Part shown: piece after piece, positions 33,372-42,880 of the stretch
Numbering within the stretch: the stretch's first letter is position 1
How the letters are laid out: each line of letters begins with the position of its first letter
From: Cellulomonas chitinilytica
Lineage (GTDB): Bacteria; Actinomycetota; Actinomycetes; Actinomycetales; Cellulomonadaceae
Direction of reading: 5' to 3'
Length of the DNA: 64,000 bases
Assembly: GCF_016862675.1 (NCBI RefSeq)
Contig: NZ_BONK01000009.1
Span: 124,001 to 188,000, forward strand
The notes under the pieces: generated by a model
Database searches by the model: none
The model's input: only the letters and a program-made list of their open reading frames with translations
Told to the model about the DNA's origin: nothing
Position numbers and translations under genes: made by a program

Positions 33372-34883
33372 GTGAGTTCCACCCTCGTGCAGGAGCCGGA
33401 GGCCGCCCCCACGCGCCCCGCACGCTCCGGTCGGCACGCGAACACGACGCTCGTCGTGCTGTTCCTGTCCCTCGGCGGCCTGTCCTTCGCGCTGCTGCAG
33501 TCGCTCGTCGCCCCGGCGCTGCCCGCGATCTCCGCCGACCTGCAGGCGTCCGTCACGGACATCAGCTGGATCATGACGGCCTACCTGCTGTCCGCGTCCG
33601 TCCTCACGCCGATCCTCGCGCGGCTCGGCGACATGGCCGGCAAGCGCAAGATCATGCTCGTCGTGCTCGTGCTCCTCGCCGCGGGCACCGTCGTCGCCGG
33701 CCTCGCGACCTCGCTCCCCGTGCTCGTCGCGGGCCGCGTGCTCCAGGGCGCCGCCGGTGCGATCCTGCCGCTGTCCATCGGCATCGTCCGCGACGAGCTG
33801 CCGAAGGAGCGTGTCAGCGTCACCGTCGGCATGCTGTCCGCCATCTCCGGGATCGGCGCGGGCCTCGGCATCGTGCTCGCCGGCCCGATCGTCGACCACC
33901 TCTCGTGGGAGTGGCTGTTCTGGCTGCCGCTCGTGCTCGTCGCCGCCGCGCTCGTCGGTGTCGCGGTCGGCGTCCCCGAGTCGCCCGTCCGCACCCCCGG
34001 CCGGCTCGACCTCGTCGGCACGTTCGTCCTGTCCGTGTCGCTCGTGTCGCTCCTGCTCGCCATCAGCAAGGGCCGCGCGTGGGGCTGGGACTCCGGGCAG
34101 ACGCTCGCGCTGTTCGCCGTCGGGGTCGTCGGCCTCGTCGCGTTCGTGCTCGTCGAGCTCCGCGTCCGCGAGCCCCTCATCGACATGCGGCTCCTCGCGA
34201 TCCGTGGCGTCTGGCCCGCGAACGCCGTCGGCCTCACCTTCGGGTTCCTCATGTTCGGCACGTTCCTCGTGATCCCCACGCTGCTCGAGCTCCCCGCGGC
34301 CACCGGGTACGGGTTCGGGAAGTCGATCACGCAGGCCGGGCTGTTCCTGCTCCCGACGACGCTCATGCTCATCGTGTTCGGTCCCGTCGCGGGCATCCTC
34401 GCCCGCAAGTACGGGGCGAAGCTCCCGATGGTCCTCGGGGCCGTCGCCGGCACCGCCGCCTACGCGCTGCCCGCCGTCGCGCACGACCAGCTCTGGCAGA
34501 TCGTCGCGTCCGGCCTGCTCAGCGGTGCCGCGATCGGCCTCGTGTTCGCCGCCATGTCGAACGCGATCATCGCCGCCGTCCCCGCCACCCACACCGGGCA
34601 GGCGACCAGCGTCAACGCGATCGTCCGGACCGTCGGCGGCTCCATCGGCACCGCCGTCGTCGCCGCCGTCATCGCGTCCGACGTCACCCCGCAGGGCATC
34701 CCCACGGACCACGCGTTCACGCTCGGGTTCGCGGTCTGCGCCGCCGTCGGTGTCCTCGCGATCGCCGCCGCGCTCGCCATGCCGAGCCGTCGCGCCCGGG
34801 CCGGCGCGTCCGACGAGGCCGGTTCCGCCGGCTCGGCCGACGACGTCGACGCCGAGCTCGACGCCCTCACCGCCGGGCACTGA
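33372..34883 (+). CDS. MFS drug transporter, DHA2 (14-segment) type
   Basis: A 503-residue protein. LFLSLGGLSFALLQSLVAPALP (TM1), ISWIMTAYLLSASVLTPILARLGDMAGKRK (motif A), GRVLQGAAGAILPLSIGIVRD (motif B) and ISGIGAGLGIVLAGPIVD (motif C) identify a DHA2 proton-coupled efflux pump. The acidic C-terminal tail is cytoplasmic. GTG 33372 has GGGAG upstream. The downstream gene is a TetR regulator. Confidence 0.92.
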   Translation: MSSTLVQEPEAAPTRPARSGRHANTTLVVLFLSLGGLSFALLQSLVAPALPAISADLQASVTDISWIMTAYLLSASVLTPILARLGDMAGKRKIMLVVLVLLAAGTVVAGLATSLPVLVAGRVLQGAAGAILPLSIGIVRDELPKERVSVTVGMLSAISGIGAGLGIVLAGPIVDHLSWEWLFWLPLVLVAAALVGVAVGVPESPVRTPGRLDLVGTFVLSVSLVSLLLAISKGRAWGWDSGQTLALFAVGVVGLVAFVLVELRVREPLIDMRLLAIRGVWPANAVGLTFGFLMFGTFLVIPTLLELPAATGYGFGKSITQAGLFLLPTTLMLIVFGPVAGILARKYGAKLPMVLGAVAGTAAYALPAVAHDQLWQIVASGLLSGAAIGLVFAAMSNAIIAAVPATHTGQATSVNAIVRTVGGSIGTAVVAAVIASDVTPQGIPTDHAFTLGFAVCAAVGVLAIAAALAMPSRRARAGASDEAGSAGSADDVDAELDALTAGH

Positions 34884-34892
34884 CCCGGCGCA

Positions 34893-34924
34893 CGCGGGTG
34901 GCCGGGCGACCCCGGCCACCCGCG
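34893..34924 (+). terminator. 14-bp hairpin after the DHA2 gene
   Basis: CGCGGGTGGCCGGG (34893-34906) pairs perfectly with 34911-34924 across CGAC. It lies 10 nt past the MFS stop and before tetR, so tetR may have its own promoter or depend on read-through. Confidence 0.7.
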
Positions 34925-34958
34925 TTACGGTGACGACGGCCGAGCACAGGAGGACGAC

Positions 34959-35612
34959 GTGGCGCAGCGACACAGCACCGACGAGCCCACCGCGGCCGTG
35001 GCACCCCCGGCACCGGACACCGCTCGCCGCCGGGACGCCGCGGCCACCCGCCGCGACCTGCTCCAGGCCGCCCGCCGCCGCTTCGCCGACCAGGGCTACG
35101 CCGCCACGACGGTCCGCCAGGTGGCCGACGACGCCGGCGTGAACGTCGCCCTCATCAGCCGGTACTTCTCCTCCAAGGAAGGCCTGTTCGAGGCCTGCCT
35201 GCACAGCGCCGCCGAGTCCTTCGCGGACACCGGCCCTGACGTGTCGGGGCTCGACGACGTGGTCGCGGTGCTGAGCGGCCAGGTGACCCGGTCGCTGTGG
35301 GGCGAGGAGCCCGGCCACGTGCTGCGCCTGCTGCTGCGGACCTCCGGCGACGAGAACGCCGAGCGCATCCGCGTCGAGGCGCTGTCCCTCATGGGTCAGC
35401 GGCTCGCCGACGTCGCCGCACGGCAGGGCACCGAGCAGCACCCCGACCTGCTGCTGCGCTCGCAGCTCGTGGTCGCGACCGCGCTCGGCATCGCGATCCT
35501 CCGCAAGACCCCCGGCGTGCACCCCCTCGGCGACGCGACCGCCGCAGAGCTCGAGGCGCCCCTGCGCGACCTCGTCACGGGCCTCTTCGAGGTCCGCCCG
35601 ACGACGGCCTGA
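34959..35612 (+). CDS. TetR-family regulator
   Basis: A 217-residue protein. RDLLQAARRRFADQGYAATTVRQVADDAGVNVALISRYFSSKEGLF holds the complete TetR HTH (about residues 32-77). The C-terminal ligand domain is helical (TetR_C_17-like). GTG 34959 has AGGAGG 6 nt upstream. The upstream DHA2 pump and its duplicated operator are the obvious targets. Confidence 0.92.
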   Translation: MAQRHSTDEPTAAVAPPAPDTARRRDAAATRRDLLQAARRRFADQGYAATTVRQVADDAGVNVALISRYFSSKEGLFEACLHSAAESFADTGPDVSGLDDVVAVLSGQVTRSLWGEEPGHVLRLLLRTSGDENAERIRVEALSLMGQRLADVAARQGTEQHPDLLLRSQLVVATALGIAILRKTPGVHPLGDATAAELEAPLRDLVTGLFEVRPTTA

Positions 35613-35615
35613 CGC

Positions 35616-36320
35616 CTACGACGTCCGGTCCACGGCCGCGACGATCGCCGCGGCGAGCTCGACGGGCTTGGTGAGCTGCGGCCAGTGGCCGGTGGGCAGG
35701 TCGACGATCTCGTAGTCCTTCATCCGCGACAGCTCACGCACGTACGGGTGGCCTCCCGCGATGAACTGACGCAGCAGGTCGCCGGGCGTGGACGTGGCGA
35801 TGACCGTGGTCGGCACGTCGTACCGGCGCTCGTCGGTGAGGTGCAGCGGGTCCGTCGAGACGCGCTCCGGCGACGGGATCGCCATCGCACGGAACCGGGC
35901 GGTGAGCGCCTCGTCGAGGTCGCGCAGCTCGGGCTCCTCGAAAGCCCCCAGGTCGGGCAGCGGGATCTCGCCGTTCTCGGCGGGCAGCTCGTCGTTGACG
36001 ATCCCGCCCTCCCCCGCCGGCCCGGCGTCCACGTAGATCGCGCGCGCGACGCGGTCCGGCCGTGCGTCGGCCGCGCCTGAGACCACCGACGCGCCCCCGG
36101 AGTGCCCGACGAGCACGACCGGCCGGTCGGCGGCGTCGACCCGGGCGACGAGCGCGTCCACGTGGTCCTGCAGCGTGATGCCCGAGCGGTCCGCGTCGCG
36201 CGACTCGAGACCGGGCGGCGTCACGGCCTCGGCGACGTGCCCCGCTGCTTCGATGCCCGGGACCACCTCCGCCCACGACGCACCGTCGAGCCACAGTCCG
36301 GGCACCAGGATGATCCGCAT
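35616..36320 (-). CDS. Alpha/beta-hydrolase
   Basis: A 234-residue hydrolase. ILVPGLWLDGASWAEVV is the oxyanion-loop region, VVLVGHSGGASVVSGAA the nucleophile elbow (Ser) and LPTGHWPQLTKP the His. The family contains EstC- and RsbQ-like esterases. The ATG at 36320 is 6 nt after TAGCGT (leaderless). It ends 3 nt from the convergent TetR stop. Confidence 0.88.
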   Translation of the reverse strand: MRIILVPGLWLDGASWAEVVPGIEAAGHVAEAVTPPGLESRDADRSGITLQDHVDALVARVDAADRPVVLVGHSGGASVVSGAADARPDRVARAIYVDAGPAGEGGIVNDELPAENGEIPLPDLGAFEEPELRDLDEALTARFRAMAIPSPERVSTDPLHLTDERRYDVPTTVIATSTPGDLLRQFIAGGHPYVRELSRMKDYEIVDLPTGHWPQLTKPVELAAAIVAAVDRTS

Positions 36321-36389
36321 CCCCCGACGCTAGGCCGGCCCACCCACATCCCGACCCCCGCCCGCAGGCAACGCCCGCAGGCAGGTCAC

Positions 36390-36456
36390 CGAGAACGTCA
36401 TTTCGGGGCGAGAACGTCACTTCAAAGTCCCGTTCTCACCCCGAAGTCACGTTCTC
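36390..36456 (-). repeat. Intergenic palindromic repeat, copy 3
   Basis: The first 55 nt match copy 2 at about 46 positions in the same orientation. The whole element is an imperfect palindrome built from four GAGAACGT-type units (two direct, two inverted). It lies between two genes that share the same strand. Confidence 0.8.
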
Positions 36457-36475
36457 AGCCGGCGGGAGCGAGCGG

Positions 36476-37423
36476 TCACCCCGGCGGCGCGTTGCGGGCC
36501 AGCAGCTCCGCGCCCAGTGCCGCCAGCTCGGACCGCACCTCGGGCGGCGAGACCACCTCGACGGCCGCCCCGAACCCGGCGAGCTGCTCGGCGACGGACC
36601 GCACGGTGTGCGACGAGACGCGCACGAGCACCCGCCCGTCGTCGGCGTCGCCGAGCACGCTCGCGTGCCGCCCGAGCCGGTCCCGCAGCACGCGGACGAG
36701 CGGCCCGGCCACGGCGACGGTCGCGGAGACCCGTCCGCGCCGCGCCTCCAGCTCGTCGACGACCTGCTCCCAGACGGCCGCGACGTCGAGGCCGTCGGGC
36801 CGCGCCGCCGGCGACCCGAGCACCGTCAGCGCCCGCACACGGTCCACCCGGAACGTGCGCCGCCCGGCGGGGGTCCCGGCGACGAGGTACCAGACGTCGT
36901 CCTTGTCGACGAGGCCCCACGGGTCGACCGTCCGCTCGGTGACCCCGGCTCGCCCGTCGTAGGTGAGCGTCACCTGGCGGCGCCGGACGACGGCGTCCTG
37001 CAGCTCGTCGACCCACGGCGGCCGCGGCCGCACGGCGGCACCCCAGCCGGCGGGGTCGACGACCACGGCCCGCCCGGCGGCCTCGGCGTCGGCCCGGAAC
37101 GTCTCCGGGAGCGCCCGGACGAGCTTGCGCAGCGCGGACGTCGCCGCCGCGGACCGTCCCGACGTGGGCCCGACCAGCAGGAACAGCGCCTGCGCCTCCG
37201 ACGCGGTCAGCCCGGTGAGGTCGGTGCGGGCGCCGCCGACGAGCGACCAGCCCCCGCCGCGGCCGGGCTGCGGGTAGACGGGCACGCCGGCCGACGAGAG
37301 CGCCTCCAGGTCACGTCGGGCGGTCGCGACGGACACCTCGAGCTCGCGCGCGACCTCGGCGGCGGTCACCCGACCGCGCTGCTGCATGAGCAGGAGGGTG
37401 GCCACGAGCCGGTCCGCGCGCAT
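36476..37423 (-). CDS. HTH_11/WYL-domain transcriptional regulator
   Basis: A 315-residue regulator. The N-terminal HTH (RGRVTAAEVARELEVSVATARRDLEALSSAGVPVY, about 16-50) is followed by the WYL domain (LTYDGRAGVTERTVDPWGLVDKDDVWYLVAG, about 150-182) and a C-terminal WCX extension. WYL domains bind ligands or nucleic acids. The ATG is 6 nt after GATTCT. It is divergent from the VOC gene, with a 10-bp-arm dyad between. Confidence 0.92.
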   Translation of the reverse strand: MRADRLVATLLLMQQRGRVTAAEVARELEVSVATARRDLEALSSAGVPVYPQPGRGGGWSLVGGARTDLTGLTASEAQALFLLVGPTSGRSAAATSALRKLVRALPETFRADAEAAGRAVVVDPAGWGAAVRPRPPWVDELQDAVVRRRQVTLTYDGRAGVTERTVDPWGLVDKDDVWYLVAGTPAGRRTFRVDRVRALTVLGSPAARPDGLDVAAVWEQVVDELEARRGRVSATVAVAGPLVRVLRDRLGRHASVLGDADDGRVLVRVSSHTVRSVAEQLAGFGAAVEVVSPPEVRSELAALGAELLARNAPPG

Positions 37424-37441
37424 ACGTCGAGAATCCCATCA

Positions 37442-37466
37442 GAAGTGCTCAGAGGGTGAGCACTTC
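37442..37466. promoter_or_regulatory. WYL regulator operator
   Basis: GAAGTGCTCA (37442-37451), GAGGG and TGAGCACTTC (37457-37466) form a perfect inverted repeat in the 61-bp divergent gap. It lies 18 nt upstream of the VOC start codon. Confidence 0.75.
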
Positions 37467-37484
37467 ACCGCGGAGAGTGGAGAC

Positions 37485-37898
37485 ATGGACACCACGACGC
37501 ACACCACGACCCACTCGTTCCGCGGCCTCACGACCGTCTCGTTCTTCGCCGACGACCTCGCGGCCGCCCGCGCCTGGTACACCGAGCTGTTCGGCATCGA
37601 GCCGTACTTCGTCCTCGACGCGTACGTCGAGTTCCGGGTCGGCGACCACGAGGACGAGCTCGGGATCGTCGACCGCCGGTTCGCCCCGGCGTCCGGCGGC
37701 CCGTCCGGCGCGATCGTCTACTGGCACGTCGACGACCTCGCCGGCACCGTCGAGCGGCTGCTCGCCCTCGGCGCCACCGTGCACGACCCGGTCCGCGAGC
37801 GCGGGCACGGCTTCACGACGGCGTCGGTCGTCGACCCGTTCGGCAACGTCCTCGGCGTGATGACGAACCCGCACTGGGTGGAGGTCGCGTCCGCCTGA
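37485..37898 (+). CDS. VOC/glyoxalase-family protein
   Basis: A 137-residue protein with two beta-alpha-beta-beta-beta halves: TTVSFFADDLAAARAWYTELFG at the start and IVYWHVDDLAGTVERLLALGATV in the second half, ending in VVDPFGNVLGVMTNP. The family includes glyoxalases, dioxygenases and bleomycin-binding proteins. A GTGGAG site precedes the ATG. Divergent from the WYL regulator. Confidence 0.9.
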   Translation: MDTTTHTTTHSFRGLTTVSFFADDLAAARAWYTELFGIEPYFVLDAYVEFRVGDHEDELGIVDRRFAPASGGPSGAIVYWHVDDLAGTVERLLALGATVHDPVRERGHGFTTASVVDPFGNVLGVMTNPHWVEVASA

Positions 37899-37903
37899 CG
37901 CAC

Positions 37904-38830
37904 CTACGGCACGAGCACGAGCCGCTCGTCGGTGTCCGCGGTCCACGCGGCCGCGACCTCGGCGAGCGGCACGGCCCGTGCCCGCACCTCGATCGCGCCC
38001 GCCGTGACGGCGGCGGCGAGGTCGGGGAGCTCGGCGACGATGTCCTCGGCCGGCACGGAGCCGATGCCGCTGCCGACGATCTGCAGCCGGGCGGACCGCA
38101 GCGCGACGGACGGGACGGGCGCGGTCGGGCCGGCCATGGAGCCGATCTGCACCCACGTCAGCGGGGCCTGCCGGTCGGCGCGCGCGGTCAGGATCGCGAC
38201 CATGCCGTCGGCGGCGGGCTCGCCCCACACGTAGTCGAGGACGACGTCGACGTCCGCCGCCCGGTCGAGCTGGTCGAGGGTGCAGGTCTCGTCGGCGCCG
38301 AGGGCGGCCAGGGGGGCGAGGCGGCCCGTGTCCCGTCCGGCGGCGACGACGTGCGCGGCGCCGAGCAGCTTCGCCACCTGCACGGCCATGCGTCCGGCGT
38401 TGCCCGTCGCGCCGATCACCAGGACGCGCTGCCCCGCCGTGAAGCCGATGCGGCGGCGCAGCGCGACCCAGGACGACATGCCGGGGTTCATCGCGGCGGC
38501 GATCTGGACGGGGTCGACGCCGTCCGGCAGGAGCACGCTGCGCCGGACGTCGATCACGGTGCGCTCGGCGAACGTGCCGGCGGTGGTGTCGTCGAGCACC
38601 ACGTACCGGAGGCGTCCGGACGGGTCGCGGACCACGGCGTCGACGCCGGGCACCCGGGGGAACGTGCCGGTGCTGCTGTAGTGCGCGCCCGTGGCCCGGG
38701 AACGGGTCAGGTGGTGCACGGCGGCGGCGAGGACCTCGACGACGACCTCGTCGTCCCGTGCCGTGACGGGCTCGGGCTGCTCGACGTAGCCGGGGACGGC
38801 GTCGGGGGCGGACAGGACGGCAGCACGCAT
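37904..38830 (-). CDS. Zinc-type alcohol dehydrogenase/quinone oxidoreductase-family protein
   Basis: A 308-residue MDR-superfamily enzyme. The GroES-like N-terminal domain (FPRVPGVDAVVRDPSG) precedes the Rossmann domain with VLVIGATGNAGRMAVQVAKLLGA (about 137-159) for NADPH. Catalytic zinc ligands are absent, which favours a quinone-oxidoreductase type. A GGAGG site precedes the ATG at 38830. Divergent from a MarR regulator with 22-bp direct repeats between. Confidence 0.88.
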   Translation of the reverse strand: MRAAVLSAPDAVPGYVEQPEPVTARDDEVVVEVLAAAVHHLTRSRATGAHYSSTGTFPRVPGVDAVVRDPSGRLRYVVLDDTTAGTFAERTVIDVRRSVLLPDGVDPVQIAAAMNPGMSSWVALRRRIGFTAGQRVLVIGATGNAGRMAVQVAKLLGAAHVVAAGRDTGRLAPLAALGADETCTLDQLDRAADVDVVLDYVWGEPAADGMVAILTARADRQAPLTWVQIGSMAGPTAPVPSVALRSARLQIVGSGIGSVPAEDIVAELPDLAAAVTAGAIEVRARAVPLAEVAAAWTADTDERLVLVP

Positions 38831-38844
38831 GATGACCTCCGGAG

Positions 38845-38893
38845 ATGGTGTGGATTACCAACCAATCCAGAATGGTGTGGATTACCAACCAAT
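38845..38893. promoter_or_regulatory. Two 22-bp direct repeats between quinone reductase and marR
   Basis: The same 22-mer occurs at 38845-38866 and 38872-38893 (period 27), with core TGGATTACCAACC. The second overlaps the marR -35 region (TGGATT, 17 nt, TAGTCT at 38900-38905), and a minus-strand TTGACA lies at the complement of 38893-38898. Both promoters would be covered by a bound regulator. Confidence 0.75.
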
Positions 38894-38911
38894 GTCAACT
38901 AGTCTGGGCGC

Positions 38912-39364
38912 ATGAGCTCCGAGGACCCGGTCGACGCGCTGCTCGACGCCCTCGTCCGCACCACCTTCGAGGTGACCGGCGTCCTGACCCGGCTGGCGGC
39001 GACGCACGACCTGTCCCTCACGCAGGTCCGGGTGCTCGGCATCCTGCGCGACCGGCGGGCCCGCGTGACCGACCTGGCGGCCTACCTGGGCCTGGACAAG
39101 TCGACGATGTCCGGTCTCATCGACCGCGCCGAGCGCCGCGGGCTGCTGGCCCGGGACAGGAACCCGCACGACGGGCGCGCCGTCGACGTCGTCCTCACGC
39201 CCGCCGGCCACGCACTCACCCGGACCGCCTTCCTCGACGTCCGGGACGCGCTCACGCCCACCCTCGACCGGCTCCCGGGTCCGCAGCAGGCGCAGCTCCT
39301 CGACCTGCTCGGGACCCTCCTGGGCGACGCGCCCGACGGGTCCGACGGCCCACGGCCGACCTGA
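38912..39364 (+). CDS. MarR-family regulator
   Basis: A 150-residue winged-helix protein: SLTQVRVLGILRDRRARVTDLAAYLGLDKSTMSGLIDRAERRGLL is the HTH (about 34-79), and ARDRNPHDGRAVDVVLT the wing. The ATG is 6 nt after TAGTCT (leaderless). It is divergent from the quinone reductase. Confidence 0.92.
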   Translation: MSSEDPVDALLDALVRTTFEVTGVLTRLAATHDLSLTQVRVLGILRDRRARVTDLAAYLGLDKSTMSGLIDRAERRGLLARDRNPHDGRAVDVVLTPAGHALTRTAFLDVRDALTPTLDRLPGPQQAQLLDLLGTLLGDAPDGSDGPRPT

Positions 39365-39392
39365 CGCCCGTCGCGCGCGGCCCGGTGCAGGC

Positions 39393-39953
39393 TCAGGCGA
39401 CCGCGGCGTCGATCAGCACCTCGGCCGCGGCGCGGGCCTGCGCGGCGGCGCGCGAGTCGCCCGAGATCGCGGCGGTGCTCTGCGCGCCCTCGGCGAGGAT
39501 CGCGAGCTGCGCGGCGAGCTGCTCGGACGCGCCGACGTCGGTCACGAGCGCCGCCATGTACCGCTGGAACGCGGCCTTGTGGTCGCGGACGATCCGGGCC
39601 ACCTCCGGGTTCGTCCCGCCGAGCTCGCCGAACGCGTTGATGAACGCGCAGCCACGGAAGCCGTCCGTGCAGAACCACTGCTCCAGGTAGGAGTAGACGG
39701 CCAGCAGCCGCCCGCGCGGGTCGTCGCCGGCGGCCCGCACCGCGTCGGCGAGGGTGGCTTCCCACTCGTCGTGCTTGCGCGTCAGGACGGCCTCGACGAT
39801 GTCGTTCTTGGACGGGAACAGCGTGTACAGCCGTCGCAACGACACGCCGGCCGCCGCGCGCACCTCGTCGACGCCGACGGCCGCGAAACCCTTCGCGTAG
39901 TACAGGCCCTCCGCCGCCGCGAGGATCCGCTCGCGCGCCTCGGTCTCGTCCAT
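39393..39953 (-). CDS. TetR-family regulator
   Basis: A 186-residue protein. ERILAAAEGLYYAKGFAAVGVDEVRAAAGVSLRRLYTLFPSKNDIV (about 8-53) is the HTH. The ligand domain carries two Cys (WFCTDGFRGCAFINAFGE), common in this subfamily. The ATG is 6 nt after TAGACT (leaderless). It is divergent from a hydrolase, with two identical-type operators between. Confidence 0.92.
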   Translation of the reverse strand: MDETEARERILAAAEGLYYAKGFAAVGVDEVRAAAGVSLRRLYTLFPSKNDIVEAVLTRKHDEWEATLADAVRAAGDDPRGRLLAVYSYLEQWFCTDGFRGCAFINAFGELGGTNPEVARIVRDHKAAFQRYMAALVTDVGASEQLAAQLAILAEGAQSTAAISGDSRAAAQARAAAEVLIDAAVA

Positions 39954-39966
39954 GCCCGCAGTCTAC

Positions 39967-40891
<925 letters not shown>

Positions 40892-40912
40892 CCGGCCGTC
40901 GACCGGCGCGAA

Positions 40913-40948
40913 GCGCCCGGCGGTGTGCACATGTGCGCCGCCGGGCGC
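40913..40948. terminator. 11-bp hairpin between convergent genes
   Basis: GCGCCCGGCGG (40913-40923) pairs with CCGCCGGGCGC (40938-40948) around a 14-nt loop. It is placed between the hydrolase stop and the antitoxin stop, so it probably works in both directions. Confidence 0.65.
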
Positions 40949-40963
40949 TCTGCCATCGCGGCG

Positions 40964-41308
40964 TCAGGCGCTCTGGCGAGCGGACAGGTCGCCGCCGTGC
41001 GAGGCATCGAGCTCCTCGACGTGCACCTCGACGAACTGGCGCACGAGCTGCCGCGCGAGCGCGGACGGCGTGGTCCCCCGATGCTTCGCCAGCTCTGCGA
41101 AGACCGCCTTCTCCACGGCGGTGAGCCTCACCTGCTGGGTCGCGGACAGCCGCTCCCCCTCGGGCAGCGGGGGCCGTCCCATCGACCGCTCGACGAGGTC
41201 GCGACCGAATGCAGCGGCTGCCTCCGCGCGCAGCGCGCTCGACGAGCGCTCCGGCAGCACCATGTCCCGTTCCGCCCAGTCGGCGGCTGCCTCGTAGTCC
41301 TTGCTCAC
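40964..41308 (-). CDS. Antitoxin-like RHH protein (partner of BrnT-like toxin)
   Basis: A 114-residue protein. The N-terminal part (DYEAAADWAERDMVLPERSSSALR) and the GRDLVERSMGRPPLPEG linker resemble actinobacterial ribbon-helix-helix antitoxins. The C-terminal part (SATQQVRLTAVEKAVFAELAKHRGTTPSALARQLVRQFV) is the RHH-like region. Its ATG overlaps the stop of the toxin gene (ATGA at 41305-41308). The order toxin then antitoxin is that of BrnTA. Confidence 0.72.
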   Translation of the reverse strand: MSKDYEAAADWAERDMVLPERSSSALRAEAAAAFGRDLVERSMGRPPLPEGERLSATQQVRLTAVEKAVFAELAKHRGTTPSALARQLVRQFVEVHVEELDASHGGDLSARQSA

Positions 41309-41580
41309 GGCTGATCCTCCATCCGGTCGAGATGCTTCTGTCGTGCGTGCATCACGTGGAACACGAACAGGTCACGTGGCGGGCTGATCTCGACCATCAC
41401 CTCCAGGAGCGGCGCCCCACGGCGCCGCTGAGGACCGATGAAGAGCGTGGGCCTGATCCGCCCCGGGATCCGGGGCTCGTCGAACTCCGTCTCGACGTAC
41501 ACGGCGTGCTGGATCGCGTGGAGCGTGTCCTCGTGGGCGATGCCGTGCCTATCGGCGCTGCCCGCCCAGGAGATCGCCAC
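41305..41580 (-). CDS. BrnT-like toxin candidate
   Basis: A 91-residue protein. HGIAHEDTLHAIQHAVYVE, RPTLFIGP, LLEVMVEI and VFHVMHARQKHLDRM follow the order of BrnT-like RNase-fold toxins (H-x-I, R-x-x-x-x-G, then A-R near the end). The GTG at 41580 lies 7 nt after TACCGT, so the mRNA is probably leaderless. Toxicity is inferred only from similarity and gene order. Confidence 0.68.
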   Translation of the reverse strand: MAISWAGSADRHGIAHEDTLHAIQHAVYVETEFDEPRIPGRIRPTLFIGPQRRRGAPLLEVMVEISPPRDLFVFHVMHARQKHLDRMEDQP

Positions 41581-41746
41581 CAGACATACGGTACGACAAG
41601 AACTCGACTTTCTGTAGTGCGGAAAGACGCCATCGCTGTCCGAGCCGGCCGGACGCGGAGGCAGGTGTCTCCTCGTCCGGAAAGAGCGCCGGCGACGCTC
41701 CCCGCGGAGGACGCGCAGCTGCTCCGCGCGTGGCTACGGTCGACGG

Positions 41747-42880
41747 ATGACGCCCGCGCCCGCTCCGTGGACCGGACCACCGTGGGGGCGACGCGGCCGG
41801 AGCGGCTGGATCGCGGTCCCCGCCGCCTTCCTCGGCATGTTCACCGTCCTCGGCTGCGCCGGGGCGAACGCGTGGCACCCGCAGGACCGTGCGTTCGACG
41901 GGCTCGCGGTCCTGCTCCTGCTGCTCGCGCCCGCGGCGCTCGTGCTCGTCGTCCGGCGTGGCGCACGGGCCGTCGTCGGGGCGTGCCTCGCCGTCGCGGG
42001 GCCGGTGACGTACCTGGCGCTGGGGTACGAGCCCGGGCCGGCCGTCGTCCCGCTCTGCTTCGTCGTCGTCGCCCTCGGGGCCACGCGGCGGCGCGCGCTC
42101 GCCTGGGCCGCGGGGACGGCGGGCGCGCTCGCGGTCGGGGTGCTGGCGGTCCGGCCCGACGGGCCCTCGCCGGTCTACGCGACGCTCACCGTCACCGGAC
42201 TCCTGATCGCGATGCTCCTCGGCGAGGGCGCGCGGGGCCGTGGCGAGCGGATGCAGGCGCTGCGGGCCGCCCGCGTCTCACGTGAGGAGTCGGCCGTCGC
42301 GGCGGAGCGGCTGCGGATCGCGCGCGAGCTGCACGACGTGCTCGCGCACTCCCTGTCGGGCATCACGGTGCAGGCGGGGGTCGGGCTGCACCTGATGGAC
42401 CGGGAGCCGGAGGCGGCCCGGCGCGCGCTGGTCGAGATCCGCGACGCGAGCCGTGACGCGCTCGACGAGGTCCGGGACGTGCTCGGCGTGCTGCGGGCCG
42501 ACGGGGAGGCGCCGCGGAGCCCGGGCAGCGGCCTGTCGAGCCTCGTCGACCGGGCGCGGGCCGACGGGCTCGTCGTCGACGCCGAGGGACTCGACGCCGT
42601 CGTGCCGGCCGCCGCCGCACCCGTCGTCCACCGGGTGCTGCAGGAGGCGCTCACCAACGTCCGGCGTCACGCCCCGGGTGCGACCGTGCAGGTCAGGCTC
42701 ACGGTCGGCGAGACGGTCGTCCTCGAGGTGCGCGACGACGGGCCGCCGGTCGACGAGCTCGTCGAGGGGTTCGGCCTGCGAGGGATGCGTGAGCGGGCGC
42801 AGTCCGTGGGCGGCGCCCTGACCGTGGACCACCGGGCCGAGTTCCTGGTCCGGCTCGAGATCCCGGGGGCGGCGCGATGA
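41747..42880 (+). CDS. Two-component sensor histidine kinase (NarL-type partner)
   Basis: A 377-residue membrane kinase. Four or five N-terminal membrane segments (about 20-165) lack an extracellular sensor domain. RIARELHDVLAHSLSGI (about 187-203) is the HisKA_3 phospho-acceptor box. The HATPase domain has LTNVRRHAPGATV and GFGLRGMRERAQSVGG. It overlaps the response regulator (ATGA). The ATG is 6 nt after TACGGT (leaderless). The signal is unknown. Confidence 0.93.
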   Translation: MTPAPAPWTGPPWGRRGRSGWIAVPAAFLGMFTVLGCAGANAWHPQDRAFDGLAVLLLLLAPAALVLVVRRGARAVVGACLAVAGPVTYLALGYEPGPAVVPLCFVVVALGATRRRALAWAAGTAGALAVGVLAVRPDGPSPVYATLTVTGLLIAMLLGEGARGRGERMQALRAARVSREESAVAAERLRIARELHDVLAHSLSGITVQAGVGLHLMDREPEAARRALVEIRDASRDALDEVRDVLGVLRADGEAPRSPGSGLSSLVDRARADGLVVDAEGLDAVVPAAAAPVVHRVLQEALTNVRRHAPGATVQVRLTVGETVVLEVRDDGPPVDELVEGFGLRGMRERAQSVGGALTVDHRAEFLVRLEIPGAAR

